Origin: Rhodospirillaceae bacterium
GTDB lineage: Bacteria > Pseudomonadota > Alphaproteobacteria > UBA8366
Direction of reading: 5' to 3'
NCBI GenBank assembly: GCA_002716125.1
Contig: PAZH01000004.1
Coordinates: forward strand, 62,001 to 126,000
DNA length: 64,000 bases
The notes beneath the pieces were generated by a model. That model did not search any database. It worked only from the letters and a program-made list of their open reading frames with translations, and was not told where the DNA came from. A program made the translations under genes and the position numbers. Shown in pieces: positions 21,767-32,019 of this stretch (positions are counted from its first letter, which is position 1; every line of letters starts with the position of its first letter).

Positions 21767-22370
21767 CGGGCATACAAGTGCCGTTATTCTCGCCTCCGGC
21801 AGTCGGTCCCGTGCCGCCATGTTGTCCGCCAGCGGCCTCGACATTCAAATTCAACCGGCAGATCTAGATGAAACATCCGTCAAGGATGCTTGTCGCGACC
21901 AAGGTAAAAGTGTTGATTTTGTCGCTGCCCGGCTGGCCCGCGAAAAAGCAGCGGCCATTTCAGCGACAAACGAAGACGTTTATGTGATCGGTGCCGATCA
22001 AATGTTGGATTGTGATGGGCAATGGTTCGATAAACCGCCGAATCTCGAGGCGGCGGCAGAATCTCTTATAAAACTAAGGGGCCGGTCACATGATTTAGTG
22101 ACCAGTGCCAGTATCGTTCGCAACGGCGAAGAAGTTTGGCGTCTGACGGATCGTGCGACGCTTCACATGCGCGATTTTTCAGATCGTTTTCTCGACCAAT
22201 ATCTATCCGATGTTGGCGAACTCGCTTTGACATCGGTCGGGGCCTATCAGCTGGAAGGGCGCGGTGCGCAGCTGTTCGAACGGATCGAAGGCGACTATTT
22301 TACGATTCTCGGTTTACCCCTGTTGCCATTATTGTCGTACCTTCGAGAGCAGGAATTGATTCCCTCGTGA
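21759..22370 (+). CDS. maf: Maf-like nucleoside triphosphate pyrophosphatase
   Basis: VILASGSRSRAAMLSASGLDI, YVIGADQMLDCDG. Confidence 0.93.
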   Translation: MPSGHTSAVILASGSRSRAAMLSASGLDIQIQPADLDETSVKDACRDQGKSVDFVAARLAREKAAAISATNEDVYVIGADQMLDCDGQWFDKPPNLEAAAESLIKLRGRSHDLVTSASIVRNGEEVWRLTDRATLHMRDFSDRFLDQYLSDVGELALTSVGAYQLEGRGAQLFERIEGDYFTILGLPLLPLLSYLREQELIPS

Positions 22371-23212
22371 ACTTGTCTGGAAAAGCAAAGCTTGCCGGTG
22401 TCATGGGGTGGCCCATCTCGCACTCACGCTCGCCCTTACTGCATGGGTATTGGCTGCGTGAATTAAACATCGATGGCGCTTACCTTCCTTTTGCCGTCGA
22501 TCCCGAAAATATCGAAGCCGCCCTGCGCGCATTGCCGATCCTCGGTATATCCGGCGTTAATCTGACCGTGCCGCACAAAGAGTTGGCGATGTCGATATGT
22601 GATCATATCGATCCGATCGGCAGACGGATCGGTGCGGTAAACACAATTGTCGTGAATGATGACGGAACGCTCTCCGGCACAAATACGGATGCTTTTGGAT
22701 TTCTTGAGAACCTAAGAGCCGAGAGCGCGTGGCGTGCGAGCGACGGCCCAGCACTGGTATTAGGTGCCGGCGGTGCGGCGCGGGCGATCGTCGCCGCGCT
22801 TATCGACGACGGTATTGGCGAGGTTCGCCTCGCCAATCGGACTTTATCGCGCGCCGAAGCACTTGCGGCTGAATTCGGTCGTGCCGTCACGACAGTTCCG
22901 TGGGATCAGATTAATGCGGCCATGGATGGAACGGCGCTTCTGGTGAATACGTCGACCCTTGGCATGACGGGTCAGCCGGATCTGGAACTCGACCTTCAGG
23001 ATCTCCCGGACACGGCTGTCGTAAACGATATCGTCTATTCGCCCTTAGAGACGACACTGCTGCGCAAGGCCAAGACGCGCGGCAATTCCGTTGTCGATGG
23101 ACTCGGCATGTTGCTACATCAGGCCCGGCCCGGGTTTACGGCCTGGTTCGGTAAAGAGCCGACGGTTTCGGACGGATTAAGGGCGCATATTCTTGCGGAT
23201 CTTTCAGCATGA
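22367..23212 (+). CDS. aroE: Shikimate dehydrogenase
   Basis: KLAGVMGWPISHSRSPLLHGYWL, GVNLTVPHKE, VLGAGGAARAIVAAL; GTG start inside the longer ORF. Confidence 0.97.
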   Translation: MNLSGKAKLAGVMGWPISHSRSPLLHGYWLRELNIDGAYLPFAVDPENIEAALRALPILGISGVNLTVPHKELAMSICDHIDPIGRRIGAVNTIVVNDDGTLSGTNTDAFGFLENLRAESAWRASDGPALVLGAGGAARAIVAALIDDGIGEVRLANRTLSRAEALAAEFGRAVTTVPWDQINAAMDGTALLVNTSTLGMTGQPDLELDLQDLPDTAVVNDIVYSPLETTLLRKAKTRGNSVVDGLGMLLHQARPGFTAWFGKEPTVSDGLRAHILADLSA

Positions 23213-23823
23213 TCGTCCTTGGTTTAACGGGATCGATCGGTATGGGGAAAAGCACTGCCGCCGAAATGTTGCGCCGCCTCGGTGTTCCTGTGAGTGATGC
23301 CGATGCCATCGTGCATGAATTGATCGGGCCCGGCGGGCGCGCCGTATCGGCCGTGGAGGACAGTTTTCCGGGGGTGACGACAGCGGGCGCCGTCGACCGA
23401 GCCGCTCTTGGGGCCAAAGTTTTTGGCGATCCAGATGCGCTAAAGACGTTAGAGCAAATTTTGCATCCGCTGGTCGAAGCGGAGCGGGATCGTTTTCTCA
23501 AGCAATGCCGTCGATACCGCAAGCGGGTCGTGGCTTTGGATATTCCGCTATTATATGAAGTCGAGGCGGACAAATTATGCGATGCAACGATTGTCGTATC
23601 CGCGAGTTCCATTTTGCAGGAGACGCGGGTACTCGCGCGCCCCGGCATGACGAAAGAAAAGCTCGAAAATATAAGAAAACAGCAGATGAGCGATCTCGAG
23701 AAACGTCGACGCGCGACCTTTATCGTTCCGACGGGCAATGGAAGACGCTCCACCTTGCAAGCGCTCGCGCGGATCGTCAGACTATCAAGAGACGGGCTAT
23801 TACCAGCGCCCGCTAGGCGGTAG
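23209..23823 (+). CDS. coaE: Dephospho-CoA kinase
   Basis: MIVLGLTGSIGMGKSTAAEMLRRLGVPVSDAD. Confidence 0.97.
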   Translation: MIVLGLTGSIGMGKSTAAEMLRRLGVPVSDADAIVHELIGPGGRAVSAVEDSFPGVTTAGAVDRAALGAKVFGDPDALKTLEQILHPLVEAERDRFLKQCRRYRKRVVALDIPLLYEVEADKLCDATIVVSASSILQETRVLARPGMTKEKLENIRKQQMSDLEKRRRATFIVPTGNGRRSTLQALARIVRLSRDGLLPAPARR

Positions 23824-23826
23824 ATC

Positions 23827-24504
23827 ATGCGTGAGATTGTCCTCGATACCGAAACCACAGGACTGGATCCGAAATCCGGCGATCGCCTGGTCGAAATCGG
23901 TTGCGTTGAGCTTGATAACCATTTGCCGACCGGCCGAACCTATCACCAATACGTTAATCCCGAGCGCGACATGCCGGACGAAGCGTTTCGCGTGCATGGA
24001 CTGTCGGAAGCGTTCCTTGCGAAACATCCGGTGTTCGCGGATATCGCCGACGCGTTTCTCGAGTTTATTGGCGATGCGGATCTCGTCATCCATAACGCCA
24101 GTTTTGACTTGGGATTCATTAACGCCGAATTGCAACGGCTCGGCCGCGCATCGGTTGAAAACCGTCGGGCGATTGACACCGTGCAAATAGCGCGCGGAAA
24201 GTATCCAGGCGCACAAGCCAGTCTCGATGCGCTTTGCCGGCGATTCGAAATCGACCTATCCGCACGTGCGAAGCACGGTGCCTTGCTGGATGCCGAATTG
24301 TTGGCCGATGTCTATCTCGAGTTGGTTGGCGGCCGGCAGCCCGGTTTCGAATTGGCGTCGCAGCGGCGGCGGTCTGCAAGCCAAACGGTGGAGACACGAG
24401 AAAAACCGGCCCGGCCCGCCCGGCCGCACGCACCGAGCGAAGCCGAAAGCACCGCACACCAGGCATTCTTAGAGAAAATTAAAGATCCAATTTGGCGAGA
24501 ATAA
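23827..24504 (+). CDS. dnaQ: DNA polymerase III subunit epsilon
   Basis: [45 protein letters not shown]. Confidence 0.98.
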   Translation: MREIVLDTETTGLDPKSGDRLVEIGCVELDNHLPTGRTYHQYVNPERDMPDEAFRVHGLSEAFLAKHPVFADIADAFLEFIGDADLVIHNASFDLGFINAELQRLGRASVENRRAIDTVQIARGKYPGAQASLDALCRRFEIDLSARAKHGALLDAELLADVYLELVGGRQPGFELASQRRRSASQTVETREKPARPARPHAPSEAESTAHQAFLEKIKDPIWRE

Positions 24505-24522
24505 TCCGTCTCGCGCGGTGCT

Positions 24523-24984
24523 CTACTCCGCCGTCTCCGTGCTTCGGCGATACATATCCACGAAGTCCACATTCGAAATCATAAGAGGCGGGAAACCGCC
24601 ATCGCGCGTTACATTCGAGATGATTGCTCGTGCGAACGGAAACAGCATTCGCGGCACTTCAATCAAAATGAGCGGCTGTTTGTGTTCCTCCGGGATATCA
24701 CCGACTTCGGCAATCGCGCCATAATCGAGCTCGGTGATAAACAGCACCGTTTCGCCCGCTTTGGCTTGCGCTTCGACGTGCAGATTGACTTCGAATAGAT
24801 TTTCCCCGATCTGATCCGCCGTCACATTGACTTCGATTGCGATATCGGGTGCGCCGTCCGGCGGCTGCAGAAACAACGCGGGCGCGCCGGGGTTCTCGAA
24901 AGATAAATCTTTCACATACTGATGCGTGATGTTGAGCGGAACAATTCCTTCTTCCATTGCCCCTGCTTGTTGATCTTCCGACAT
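24523..24984 (-). CDS. secB: Protein-export chaperone SecB
   Basis: QYVKDLSFENPGAP, NLHVEAQAKAGETVLFITELDYGAI, LLFPFARAIISNVTRDGGFPPLMI. Confidence 0.98.
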   Translation of the reverse strand: MSEDQQAGAMEEGIVPLNITHQYVKDLSFENPGAPALFLQPPDGAPDIAIEVNVTADQIGENLFEVNLHVEAQAKAGETVLFITELDYGAIAEVGDIPEEHKQPLILIEVPRMLFPFARAIISNVTRDGGFPPLMISNVDFVDMYRRSTETAE

Positions 24985-25017
24985 GCGCTTGAAGCTCCTA
25001 TGTGTGAGGCCCGCCAG

Positions 25018-25587
25018 CTAGCATGGAAATTCCATGGGGACAACAGCGCCGCCACCCGGATGTGTATCGAACGGGTCAAATTCGACCAATTGCGCATTAT
25101 CGACTGTGTGACCCGTCAAACCGCGAATAAAACCCCAGTGGCTGACCACGAGGGTTTTCTGCCAGTCTTCGGATTGCGACTGCGTATGACGAAAGTGAAT
25201 GCAGCGTTGATCGAGTTGTTCTTCGCTCTCAATCGGCGTCGGCCACCACTGCTCGTCGATGTGATCGAGGTGCAAGTTCGGCCATTGATTTCGTAATTCG
25301 GCTCCAGGTGTGCCGATATCACACGCGAAAGCCGCGCGTTCGCCGATACGCGGGTCGACATGTACCGCCACGCGAAGACTCTCGGCGACGATCGATGCGG
25401 TTTGCAGTGCACGCGTATAAGGGCTTGTGAGAATTCGTTCTATCGGCCTGCTCGCGAGATACCTCACCGCGTCCGCCACCTGTTTTCGGCCGGCATCCGT
25501 AAGCTTTGGGTCTCGAATGCCGGGGTCGACGCGGGTTTTCTTATAAACCACGTTGAATTCCGATTCGCCGTGTCGCATCAATATCAT
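25018..25587 (-). CDS. Histidine phosphatase (phosphoglycerate mutase-like) family protein
   Basis: MILMRHGESEFN (RHG motif), LVVSHWGFIRGLTG; start set at MILMRHGE. Confidence 0.9.
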   Translation of the reverse strand: MILMRHGESEFNVVYKKTRVDPGIRDPKLTDAGRKQVADAVRYLASRPIERILTSPYTRALQTASIVAESLRVAVHVDPRIGERAAFACDIGTPGAELRNQWPNLHLDHIDEQWWPTPIESEEQLDQRCIHFRHTQSQSEDWQKTLVVSHWGFIRGLTGHTVDNAQLVEFDPFDTHPGGGAVVPMEFPC

Positions 25588-25588
25588 G

Positions 25589-26095
25589 CTATTCTTTCCT
25601 CTCGTCGCGGCCGGGTGTGTTTCGCGCATCCGTGTCTGGATCCTCGCGCACTTCCGTAAACTCCGCATCGATGACCTGGTTGTTAGGCCCGCTATATGGC
25701 GTGCCGCTATGGTGACCGTTTGAGACATGGACAGCCCCGCGGGACATGAGAAGGTTCGCCAATCCGGATCCGATGGCTTGGCGAATACCCGGAATAAATA
25801 AGGCGAAACCGACGCCGTCCGTCAGAAAGCCAGGGGTAAGCAACAACGCTCCGGCGACAAGCAAGCATAAGCCGGTAAAGACTTCACCGATTGGCATTTC
25901 GCCACGGTTCAAACTTTCTTGGACGCGGTGCAACGCTCGCAATCCTTGGTAACGCAGCAGTGTCGTGCCCAAAATCGCGGTCAAAATCACCAGGCCCAAT
26001 GTCGGCCATAACCCAAAACGCTCGCCCGCCTGAATGAAGATCGCAATTTCAGCAATGGGGACAGCAATGAAAAGAATGAGGAGGAGGACTGGCAT
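25589..26095 (-). CDS. fxsA: FxsA family membrane protein
   Basis: LLILFIAVPIAEIAIFIQAGERFGLWPTLGLVILTAILGTTLLRYQG. Confidence 0.93.
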   Translation of the reverse strand: MPVLLLILFIAVPIAEIAIFIQAGERFGLWPTLGLVILTAILGTTLLRYQGLRALHRVQESLNRGEMPIGEVFTGLCLLVAGALLLTPGFLTDGVGFALFIPGIRQAIGSGLANLLMSRGAVHVSNGHHSGTPYSGPNNQVIDAEFTEVREDPDTDARNTPGRDERKE

Positions 26096-26172
26096 ACTTG
26101 CTCTTTAGCGATGGAACGCCTATCTAACAGGGGTTCTGGCACGCCACGAAAAGTACCGATTCGTGGGATATT

Positions 26173-26189
26173 GTTAGGTCGTTCCTAAC
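26173..26189. promoter_or_regulatory. Operator-like palindrome in fxsA/timA divergent region
   Basis: GTTAGG-tcgtt-CCTAAC. Confidence 0.4.
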
Positions 26190-26253
26190 GTAAGGCCGGA
26201 AGACAGCCTTCGCAACGGGCGACGCCGCCCGGAAGGCATGGAAAGGGCGTAGA

Positions 26254-26931
26254 ATGAGCGGCGGTTTAGGTTTTATTGATATAATTCTCTTCGCGATGCT
26301 GGCCGCGTTTCTCATCTATCGGCTCGGCAGCGTCTTAGGCAAGCGAACCGGGCATGAACAAGAGCGGCCTGATTTGTTCGGGGCCGGTATGAGCCGCGAA
26401 GCCAATCAAGAAGACAATGTCATTTCGCTTCCGGATCGCGGAGTCGAACCCGACATCGAGCCCACGCAACCAATGTCACCTTTAGACGAGGGCGTGGCTG
26501 CGATTCGTTCGGCCGATCGGAATTTCGATCCGGGCGAATTCGCACAAGGCGCAAATTCGGCGTTCGAAATGATCGTCGAGGGTTTTGCGCGCGGCGACAC
26601 GGAGACTTTGCGCAACTTATTGAGTGATGATGTCTACGCGAACTTCGCGACGGCCATTCAAGAACGCGAAGCTGCGAACCAAACACATGAGACAACGATC
26701 GTTGGTGTCGATGTCGCTGAAATCATCGAAGCGGAGTTGGACGGCCGAACCGCGCTGGTCACGATGAAATATGTTAGCGAACAAGTGAACGTAACACGGG
26801 ACGAGGACGGTTCCGTCGCCGAAGGCGATCCCAGTGCTGTTGTGCGAATTACCGATATCTGGACCTTCGCACGCGATGTGAACTCTTCGGACCCGAACTG
26901 GACATTGGTCGCGACCCGAAGCCCGAACTGA
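26254..26931 (+). CDS. Tim44/TimA domain protein
   Basis: N-terminal TM FIDIILFAMLAAFLIYRLGSVLGKRTG and Tim44-like C-terminal domain; upstream of mltA. Confidence 0.92.
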   Translation: MSGGLGFIDIILFAMLAAFLIYRLGSVLGKRTGHEQERPDLFGAGMSREANQEDNVISLPDRGVEPDIEPTQPMSPLDEGVAAIRSADRNFDPGEFAQGANSAFEMIVEGFARGDTETLRNLLSDDVYANFATAIQEREAANQTHETTIVGVDVAEIIEAELDGRTALVTMKYVSEQVNVTRDEDGSVAEGDPSAVVRITDIWTFARDVNSSDPNWTLVATRSPN

Positions 26932-26942
26932 TCGTTTCGCAT

Positions 26943-28145
26943 ATGAATTCACAAAGGATGGCCGCGGTGAATATTCTCCGGGGGGCGGCTGTCTGTGGTG
27001 CCATTCTGCTGGCGGGCGCATGTGCACAAACCGCGACCGACGCGTCGATAAAGACGCAACAGTCGCACCGTTTGATTGCCAAAACTTTCTTGGATCTTCC
27101 GGCGTGGTCCCGCGATCAGCATGGCGAAGCTCTGCATGCATTTCTGAAATCCTGCCCTGTTCTTGTCTCACGTGCTGCGCCCGTCATACGTGATGTTTTC
27201 GAAACGCCGCCGGATTGGCGAAGGGTTTGTGCCGAGGCGGCACAGACGGACCCGGACGATCAGGTCGCGTCCCGGCTCTTTTTCGAAACATGGTTCCGGC
27301 CATATTTGGTGACAGTGCGATCGGCGCAGGATGGCCTCTTCACCGGATATTTCGAGGCGGAGCTGCGGGGCGCGCGCACCCAAGACGACACGTTCAAATA
27401 TCCGCTCTATGGCATCCCAAGCGATTTGATTTCCGTCGACCTTGGTCGTTTCGACGGCCGATTGCGGGGCCGTTCGGTGATTGGGCGAGTCGAGGGCGGG
27501 CGCATGCTGCCGTATTATCGACGCGCGGACATTCAACAAGGTTCAATCGGACGCCGGGCGAAAGTACTTGCCTGGGTCGACGATCGGATCGACGCGTTTC
27601 TCCTCCATGTCCAAGGGTCTGGTCGTATCCTGTTGCCGGATGGCGACGTTTTGCGGATTGGATATGCCGGCAATAATGGCCATGGGTACGTATCGATCGG
27701 CCGTGCCCTGATCAAGAAGGGCGAGTTGTCGGCGGGACAAGCGGGTTGGACGCAGATTCGGCGTTGGATCGAAACGAACCCACAGAAGGCCGACGCCCTA
27801 TTAGCGGAAAATCCTCGATATATTTTCTTTCGTGAAATTCCGGGCGATGGTCCGATCGGCGCGCAGGGTGTCGCGCTGACGCCGCGGCGAAGTCTCGCTG
27901 TGGACCGCCGATACATCCCGCTTGGGGCACCGCTTTGGCTCGACACGGTTTGGCCGGGCGGCGGCAAGCGACCGTTGCGGCGGCTCATGGTGGCGCAAGA
28001 TACGGGCAATGCGATCAAGGGACCGATCCGGGGCGACTTCTTTTGGGGTTATGGGCAGGACGCGCTGGCGGAAGCCGGTCGCATGAAAAGTCGCGGAAAC
28101 TATTATCTGCTTCTGCCCAAATCGACCGAGCCGCCGAGTTCGTGA
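26943..28145 (+). CDS. mltA: Membrane-bound lytic murein transglycosylase A
   Basis: LFTGYFEAELRGARTQDDTFKYPLYG, HVQGSGRILLPDG, LMVAQDTGNAIKGPIRGDFFWGYG; signal sequence with lipobox-like LLAGAC. Confidence 0.95.
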   Translation: MNSQRMAAVNILRGAAVCGAILLAGACAQTATDASIKTQQSHRLIAKTFLDLPAWSRDQHGEALHAFLKSCPVLVSRAAPVIRDVFETPPDWRRVCAEAAQTDPDDQVASRLFFETWFRPYLVTVRSAQDGLFTGYFEAELRGARTQDDTFKYPLYGIPSDLISVDLGRFDGRLRGRSVIGRVEGGRMLPYYRRADIQQGSIGRRAKVLAWVDDRIDAFLLHVQGSGRILLPDGDVLRIGYAGNNGHGYVSIGRALIKKGELSAGQAGWTQIRRWIETNPQKADALLAENPRYIFFREIPGDGPIGAQGVALTPRRSLAVDRRYIPLGAPLWLDTVWPGGGKRPLRRLMVAQDTGNAIKGPIRGDFFWGYGQDALAEAGRMKSRGNYYLLLPKSTEPPSS

Positions 28146-28208
28146 ACCGTTGCCTTTCCGGGGCGCGGCGATCATTCTAGCCAAAATTCGTAAACCAAAG
28201 GTGGGTTA

Positions 28209-28982
28209 ATGGCCGGTTCGGAAAATGCGCAGCCTCAAGTCGGGCTTTTCGTGACCTGTTTGGTCGATCTCATGCGGCCGTCAGTGGGCTTTGCCGCGGT
28301 CAAGCTTCTGGAAGATGCCGGTTGCCACGTGGCCGTGCCGGCAGCGCAAACGTGTTGCGGGCAACCGGCTTATAACTCTGGCGACAAGGCCGACGCGAAA
28401 GCCATTGCGCGCCAAACCATCGACGCTTTTGAAGGCTACGACTATGTGGTCGCGCCCTCCGGATCATGTGCGGGCATGTTGACGAAACATTACCCCGAAC
28501 TTTTCGAAGGTGATGAAGAGATGTCGGGGCGGGCGCGCGACTTGGCGCTCCGAACGTTTGAGCTGGTTTCATTTCTCACCGATGTTCGGGGCGTCACATC
28601 GGTCGACGCGGCATTCTCCGGCCCGGTGACGTACCACGATTCCTGCTCGAGTCTGCGGGAGATGCGCGTGCACGACCAACCGCGCAAGCTGCTCAACTCG
28701 ATTGACGATGTCGAAATCCGTGAGCTTACCTTCAACGAAGCGTGTTGTGGTTTCGGCGGAACGTTTTGCGTCAAATATCCTGATATCTCCAACAAGATGG
28801 TTGGCGATAAATGCGCCGATATCATGGCGACAGGGGCGGACACGCTGCTCGCCGGCGACATGGGTTGTTTGTTGAACATTGCCGGAAAATTAAAACGGGA
28901 AGGATCGCCCGTCGAAGTTCGCCACGTCGCGGAAGTCCTGGCCGGAATGACAGATACGCCTTCGATCGGGGAGGGGAAGTAA
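28209..28982 (+). CDS. lutA: Lactate utilisation (Fe-S) protein LutA/LldE-like
   Basis: VGLFVTCLVDLMRPSVGFA, TCCGQPAYNSGD, EACCGFGGTFCVKYPDIS. Confidence 0.92.
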   Translation: MAGSENAQPQVGLFVTCLVDLMRPSVGFAAVKLLEDAGCHVAVPAAQTCCGQPAYNSGDKADAKAIARQTIDAFEGYDYVVAPSGSCAGMLTKHYPELFEGDEEMSGRARDLALRTFELVSFLTDVRGVTSVDAAFSGPVTYHDSCSSLREMRVHDQPRKLLNSIDDVEIRELTFNEACCGFGGTFCVKYPDISNKMVGDKCADIMATGADTLLAGDMGCLLNIAGKLKREGSPVEVRHVAEVLAGMTDTPSIGEGK

Positions 28983-28985
28983 GCG

Positions 28986-30425
28986 ATGCAGGACGTCAAG
29001 ACCGGTACCTTTATCGCCAATGCGCGTGTTGCCCTGCAGGACGAGAACTTGCAGGTCGCGCTGACCAAAATGAAAACCGGCTTTGTCGACCGCCGTTCGG
29101 AAGCGCGCGCGAGGCTTCCGGAGTTCGACCAGATCCGCGATCAGGCCCGAGACATCAAAAATCACACGCTCGCGCATCTCGACTTTTATCTCGAACGTTT
29201 CGAGCGGAAGGTTACCGAGCAGGGCGGGCATGTGCATTGGTGTTCGACGCCCGAGGACGCCCGGCAAACGATCCTTGATATTTGCCGCCGTCTCGACGCG
29301 AAGACCGTGACCAAAGGCAAGACGATGATCGCGGAAGAAATCGGGTTGAACGATTTCTTCGAGGAGAACGGCATCGAGCCGATCGAAACGGACCTTGGCG
29401 AATACATTATCCAGCTGCGAAAAGAACCGCCGAGCCACATCATCGCGCCGGCCGTTCATGTCCTGAAACATGAAGTCGCGGAAGCTTTTGTCGAGAAACA
29501 TGTGGAACGCGATCCGGAACGCTCGTTGGAAGAACCGCGCGAATTGCTCGACGAAGCGCGAGATGAGTTGCGGCAGAAGTTCCTCGATGCCGACGTTGGC
29601 GTCACGGGCGCGAACTTTCTGATCGCGGAGACAGGCACCTCGGTCATCGTCACCAACGAAGGCAACGGCGATCTCACGCAGACGATTCCGAAGGCGCATA
29701 TCGTGCTCGCGAGTTTGGAGAAGGTCGTTCCGACCCTTGAAGATGCTTCCACGATTCAACGCGTTCTGGCTCGTTCCGCCACGGGGCAGGAAGCGTCCGT
29801 CTATACCACATTCTCGACGGGCCCGCGCCGTCCAGACGACCCGGACGGGCCGGGTGAGTATCACGTGGTGCTGCTCGACAACGAGCGGAGTAAAATGATC
29901 GGCACCGAGTTCCAGGAAATGCTGCGGTGTATTCGCTGCGGTGCCTGCCTCAACCACTGCCCGGTTTACAATTCGGTCGGCGGCCATGCGTATGGCTGGG
30001 TCTATCCGGGGCCGATGGGTTCTGTCCTGACGCCGTCGCTCATCGGTGTTGAAGAAGCCGGCCATTTACCCAATGCCTCCAGTTTCTGCGGCCGCTGTGA
30101 AGAAGTGTGTCCAATGCGGATTCCGCTGCCGAAGATGATGCGTCATTTGCGTGAGCGCGAGTTCGATCGCGGCCTCGGATCCCAATCGGTGCGAACGGGC
30201 ATTCGCATGTGGGCTTTCTATGTGAAGCGGCCGGGGCTGTACCGGGCGCTTGCCAATTTGAAATTCAGCATTCTTGGATTTCTCGGTCGCGGCAAAGGCC
30301 GTTTCCGCTGGCTGCCAGGCGCTGGCGGTTGGACGAAGTATCGCGACTTCCCGGCACCGCAGCCGGGCGGCACCTTCCAAGCCCAGTGGTACGAGCGAGG
30401 CGGTGCGCGGAGCCCGAAACCATGA
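28986..30425 (+). CDS. lutB: Lactate utilisation iron-sulfur protein LutB/LldF-like
   Basis: Two ferredoxin-type clusters CIRCGACLNHCPVY and CGRCEEVCPMRIPLP. Confidence 0.93.
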   Translation: MQDVKTGTFIANARVALQDENLQVALTKMKTGFVDRRSEARARLPEFDQIRDQARDIKNHTLAHLDFYLERFERKVTEQGGHVHWCSTPEDARQTILDICRRLDAKTVTKGKTMIAEEIGLNDFFEENGIEPIETDLGEYIIQLRKEPPSHIIAPAVHVLKHEVAEAFVEKHVERDPERSLEEPRELLDEARDELRQKFLDADVGVTGANFLIAETGTSVIVTNEGNGDLTQTIPKAHIVLASLEKVVPTLEDASTIQRVLARSATGQEASVYTTFSTGPRRPDDPDGPGEYHVVLLDNERSKMIGTEFQEMLRCIRCGACLNHCPVYNSVGGHAYGWVYPGPMGSVLTPSLIGVEEAGHLPNASSFCGRCEEVCPMRIPLPKMMRHLREREFDRGLGSQSVRTGIRMWAFYVKRPGLYRALANLKFSILGFLGRGKGRFRWLPGAGGWTKYRDFPAPQPGGTFQAQWYERGGARSPKP

Positions 30426-31087
30426 GCGGGCGCGAGAGCATACTCGGTAAAATTCGCGAAGGCTTGGGCCGCGGCGAATTGGGCGAATCCGAGACGTCGG
30501 CGCTGGAAGAACGGATCGCTGCGCGAGGCCGCAGCGTGCGCCCGTCGCGTGTCGATCTCGACGCGGATGGATTGACGGATTTGTTCGTCGACTATGTGAA
30601 AGCGGTCGACACGACGGTCGATCGCGTCGCCTCGATGGACGAGGTTCCCGATAAGGTGGCGGCATATCTGGCGCAAGAAAACCTTCCGGCGGACCTGCGT
30701 CTGGCACCTGATCCGTCGCTTGAAGGTATACCCTGGGAAAAGCGGCCGACCTTGACGATCAGCAAAGGCGCCTCCGACGGTACGCACGAAGTGGGTCTGA
30801 CCGGCGCATTCGCCGGCGTGGCGGAGACCGGTACCTTGATCATGCGCTCCGGCCCCGATCACCCGACGACTCTCAACTTCCTGCCCGACACCCACATTGT
30901 CGTCATTCGGAAAAGCCAGGTCGTCGGCACCTACGAAGATGCCTGGGATCAACTGCGCGAAGGTGACATGCCGCGCACCGTCAACTTGATTACCGGTGCA
31001 TCGCGGACCGGCGATATCGAACAGACGATATTCATGGGTGCGCACGGACCGCGCCGGATGCATATCGTCCTGGTCGAGGATGACTAG
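30422..31087 (+). CDS. lutC: Lactate utilisation protein LutC/LldG-like
   Basis: MSGRESILGKIREGL; ETGTLIMRSGPDHPTTLNFLPDTHIVV; start overlaps lutB stop. Confidence 0.9.
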   Translation: MSGRESILGKIREGLGRGELGESETSALEERIAARGRSVRPSRVDLDADGLTDLFVDYVKAVDTTVDRVASMDEVPDKVAAYLAQENLPADLRLAPDPSLEGIPWEKRPTLTISKGASDGTHEVGLTGAFAGVAETGTLIMRSGPDHPTTLNFLPDTHIVVIRKSQVVGTYEDAWDQLREGDMPRTVNLITGASRTGDIEQTIFMGAHGPRRMHIVLVEDD

Positions 31088-31089
31088 TT

Positions 31090-31653
31090 ATGGCCGGCAA
31101 GAAAGAGACCGACGACAGCGATCTCTTCCGTGCCGTCATGCAGGATGTAAAACCGCTAAAGCGGCGGACGCCCCGAGCGGCGGCATCCCCGGGGTCCGCT
31201 GAAAAAGAAACGGCACCGAAACCGGCGACCGGTAAGAAGAAACAAGTCCGCCGCGCGGTTGCGGTTGCGCCACCGCCCCCTCCGAAACCGAAGCAGTCCG
31301 CCTTGCAACACGGCGATATTGCGGGTCTGGACCGGCGTACCGGCCAGCGGTTCAAGCGGGGTCAGCTTCCGGTCGAAGCGCGGCTTGATCTGCACGGGAT
31401 GACGCAGACCGAGGCCCATCGCGCGCTCAGCGCGTTCCTGTCGGGCCAACACGCGGCGGGACGGCGTTGCGTCATCGTCGTCACGGGAAAGGGTGTCGGT
31501 AAAGAAGGCGGCGGCGTCTTGCGGAACGCGGTGCCGCGCTGGCTGAACGAAGCGCCCAACCGCGATAAAGTGCTCGCGTTTGAATATGCGCGCCAACGGG
31601 ACGGTGGGGCCGGGGCCCTCTATGTCCTGCTCAAACGAAAACGCGTCGGTTAG
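31090..31653 (+). CDS. Smr/MutS2-domain protein
   Basis: EARLDLHGMTQTEAHRALSAFLSGQHAAGRRCVIVVTGKGVGKEGGGVLRNAVPRWL. Confidence 0.94.
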   Translation: MAGKKETDDSDLFRAVMQDVKPLKRRTPRAAASPGSAEKETAPKPATGKKKQVRRAVAVAPPPPPKPKQSALQHGDIAGLDRRTGQRFKRGQLPVEARLDLHGMTQTEAHRALSAFLSGQHAAGRRCVIVVTGKGVGKEGGGVLRNAVPRWLNEAPNRDKVLAFEYARQRDGGAGALYVLLKRKRVG

Positions 31654-31662
31654 TCGCCGGTC

Positions 31663-32019
31663 ATGACACCGCTTGGCGTCAGGCTCCGGGAGTTGCGGCG
31701 GAAGAAGGGTGTGACCTTGTCCGAGATGGCGACTGCCCTTGACGTCACGCCCGCCTATCTTTCCGCGCTTGAGCATGGCAAACGCGGCCAGTTGACGACG
31801 CCGCGCCTCCATCAAATCTGCGCCTATTTCGATATCATCTGGGACGAAGCGGACGACCTCCGCCGCTTGGCCGACCTCTCCCGCCCGAAAGTCACCATCG
31901 ACACGGCCGGTCTCTCACCCGAGGCGACCGAACTGGCGAACCGGCTTGCGGAGAAGATTGGGGAGTTGGATGAGAACGAAATCGAGGCGCTGCTCGCGCA
32001 GCTGACACCTACAAAATAA
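31663..32019 (+). CDS. XRE-family helix-turn-helix regulator
   Basis: [35 protein letters not shown]. Confidence 0.9.
   Translation: MTPLGVRLRELRRKKGVTLSEMATALDVTPAYLSALEHGKRGQLTTPRLHQICAYFDIIWDEADDLRRLADLSRPKVTIDTAGLSPEATELANRLAEKIGELDENEIEALLAQLTPTK

Noticed and set aside
22136-22366. Extended N-terminus of the aroE ORF overlapping maf
   Set aside because: Out-of-frame translation of maf; AroE homology begins at the GTG at 22367
28890-30065. 391-aa minus-strand ORF
   Set aside because: Antisense shadow of lutB; the plus-strand product has clear ferredoxin motifs
30218-31063. 281-aa minus-strand ORF
   Set aside because: Antisense shadow of the lutB end and lutC
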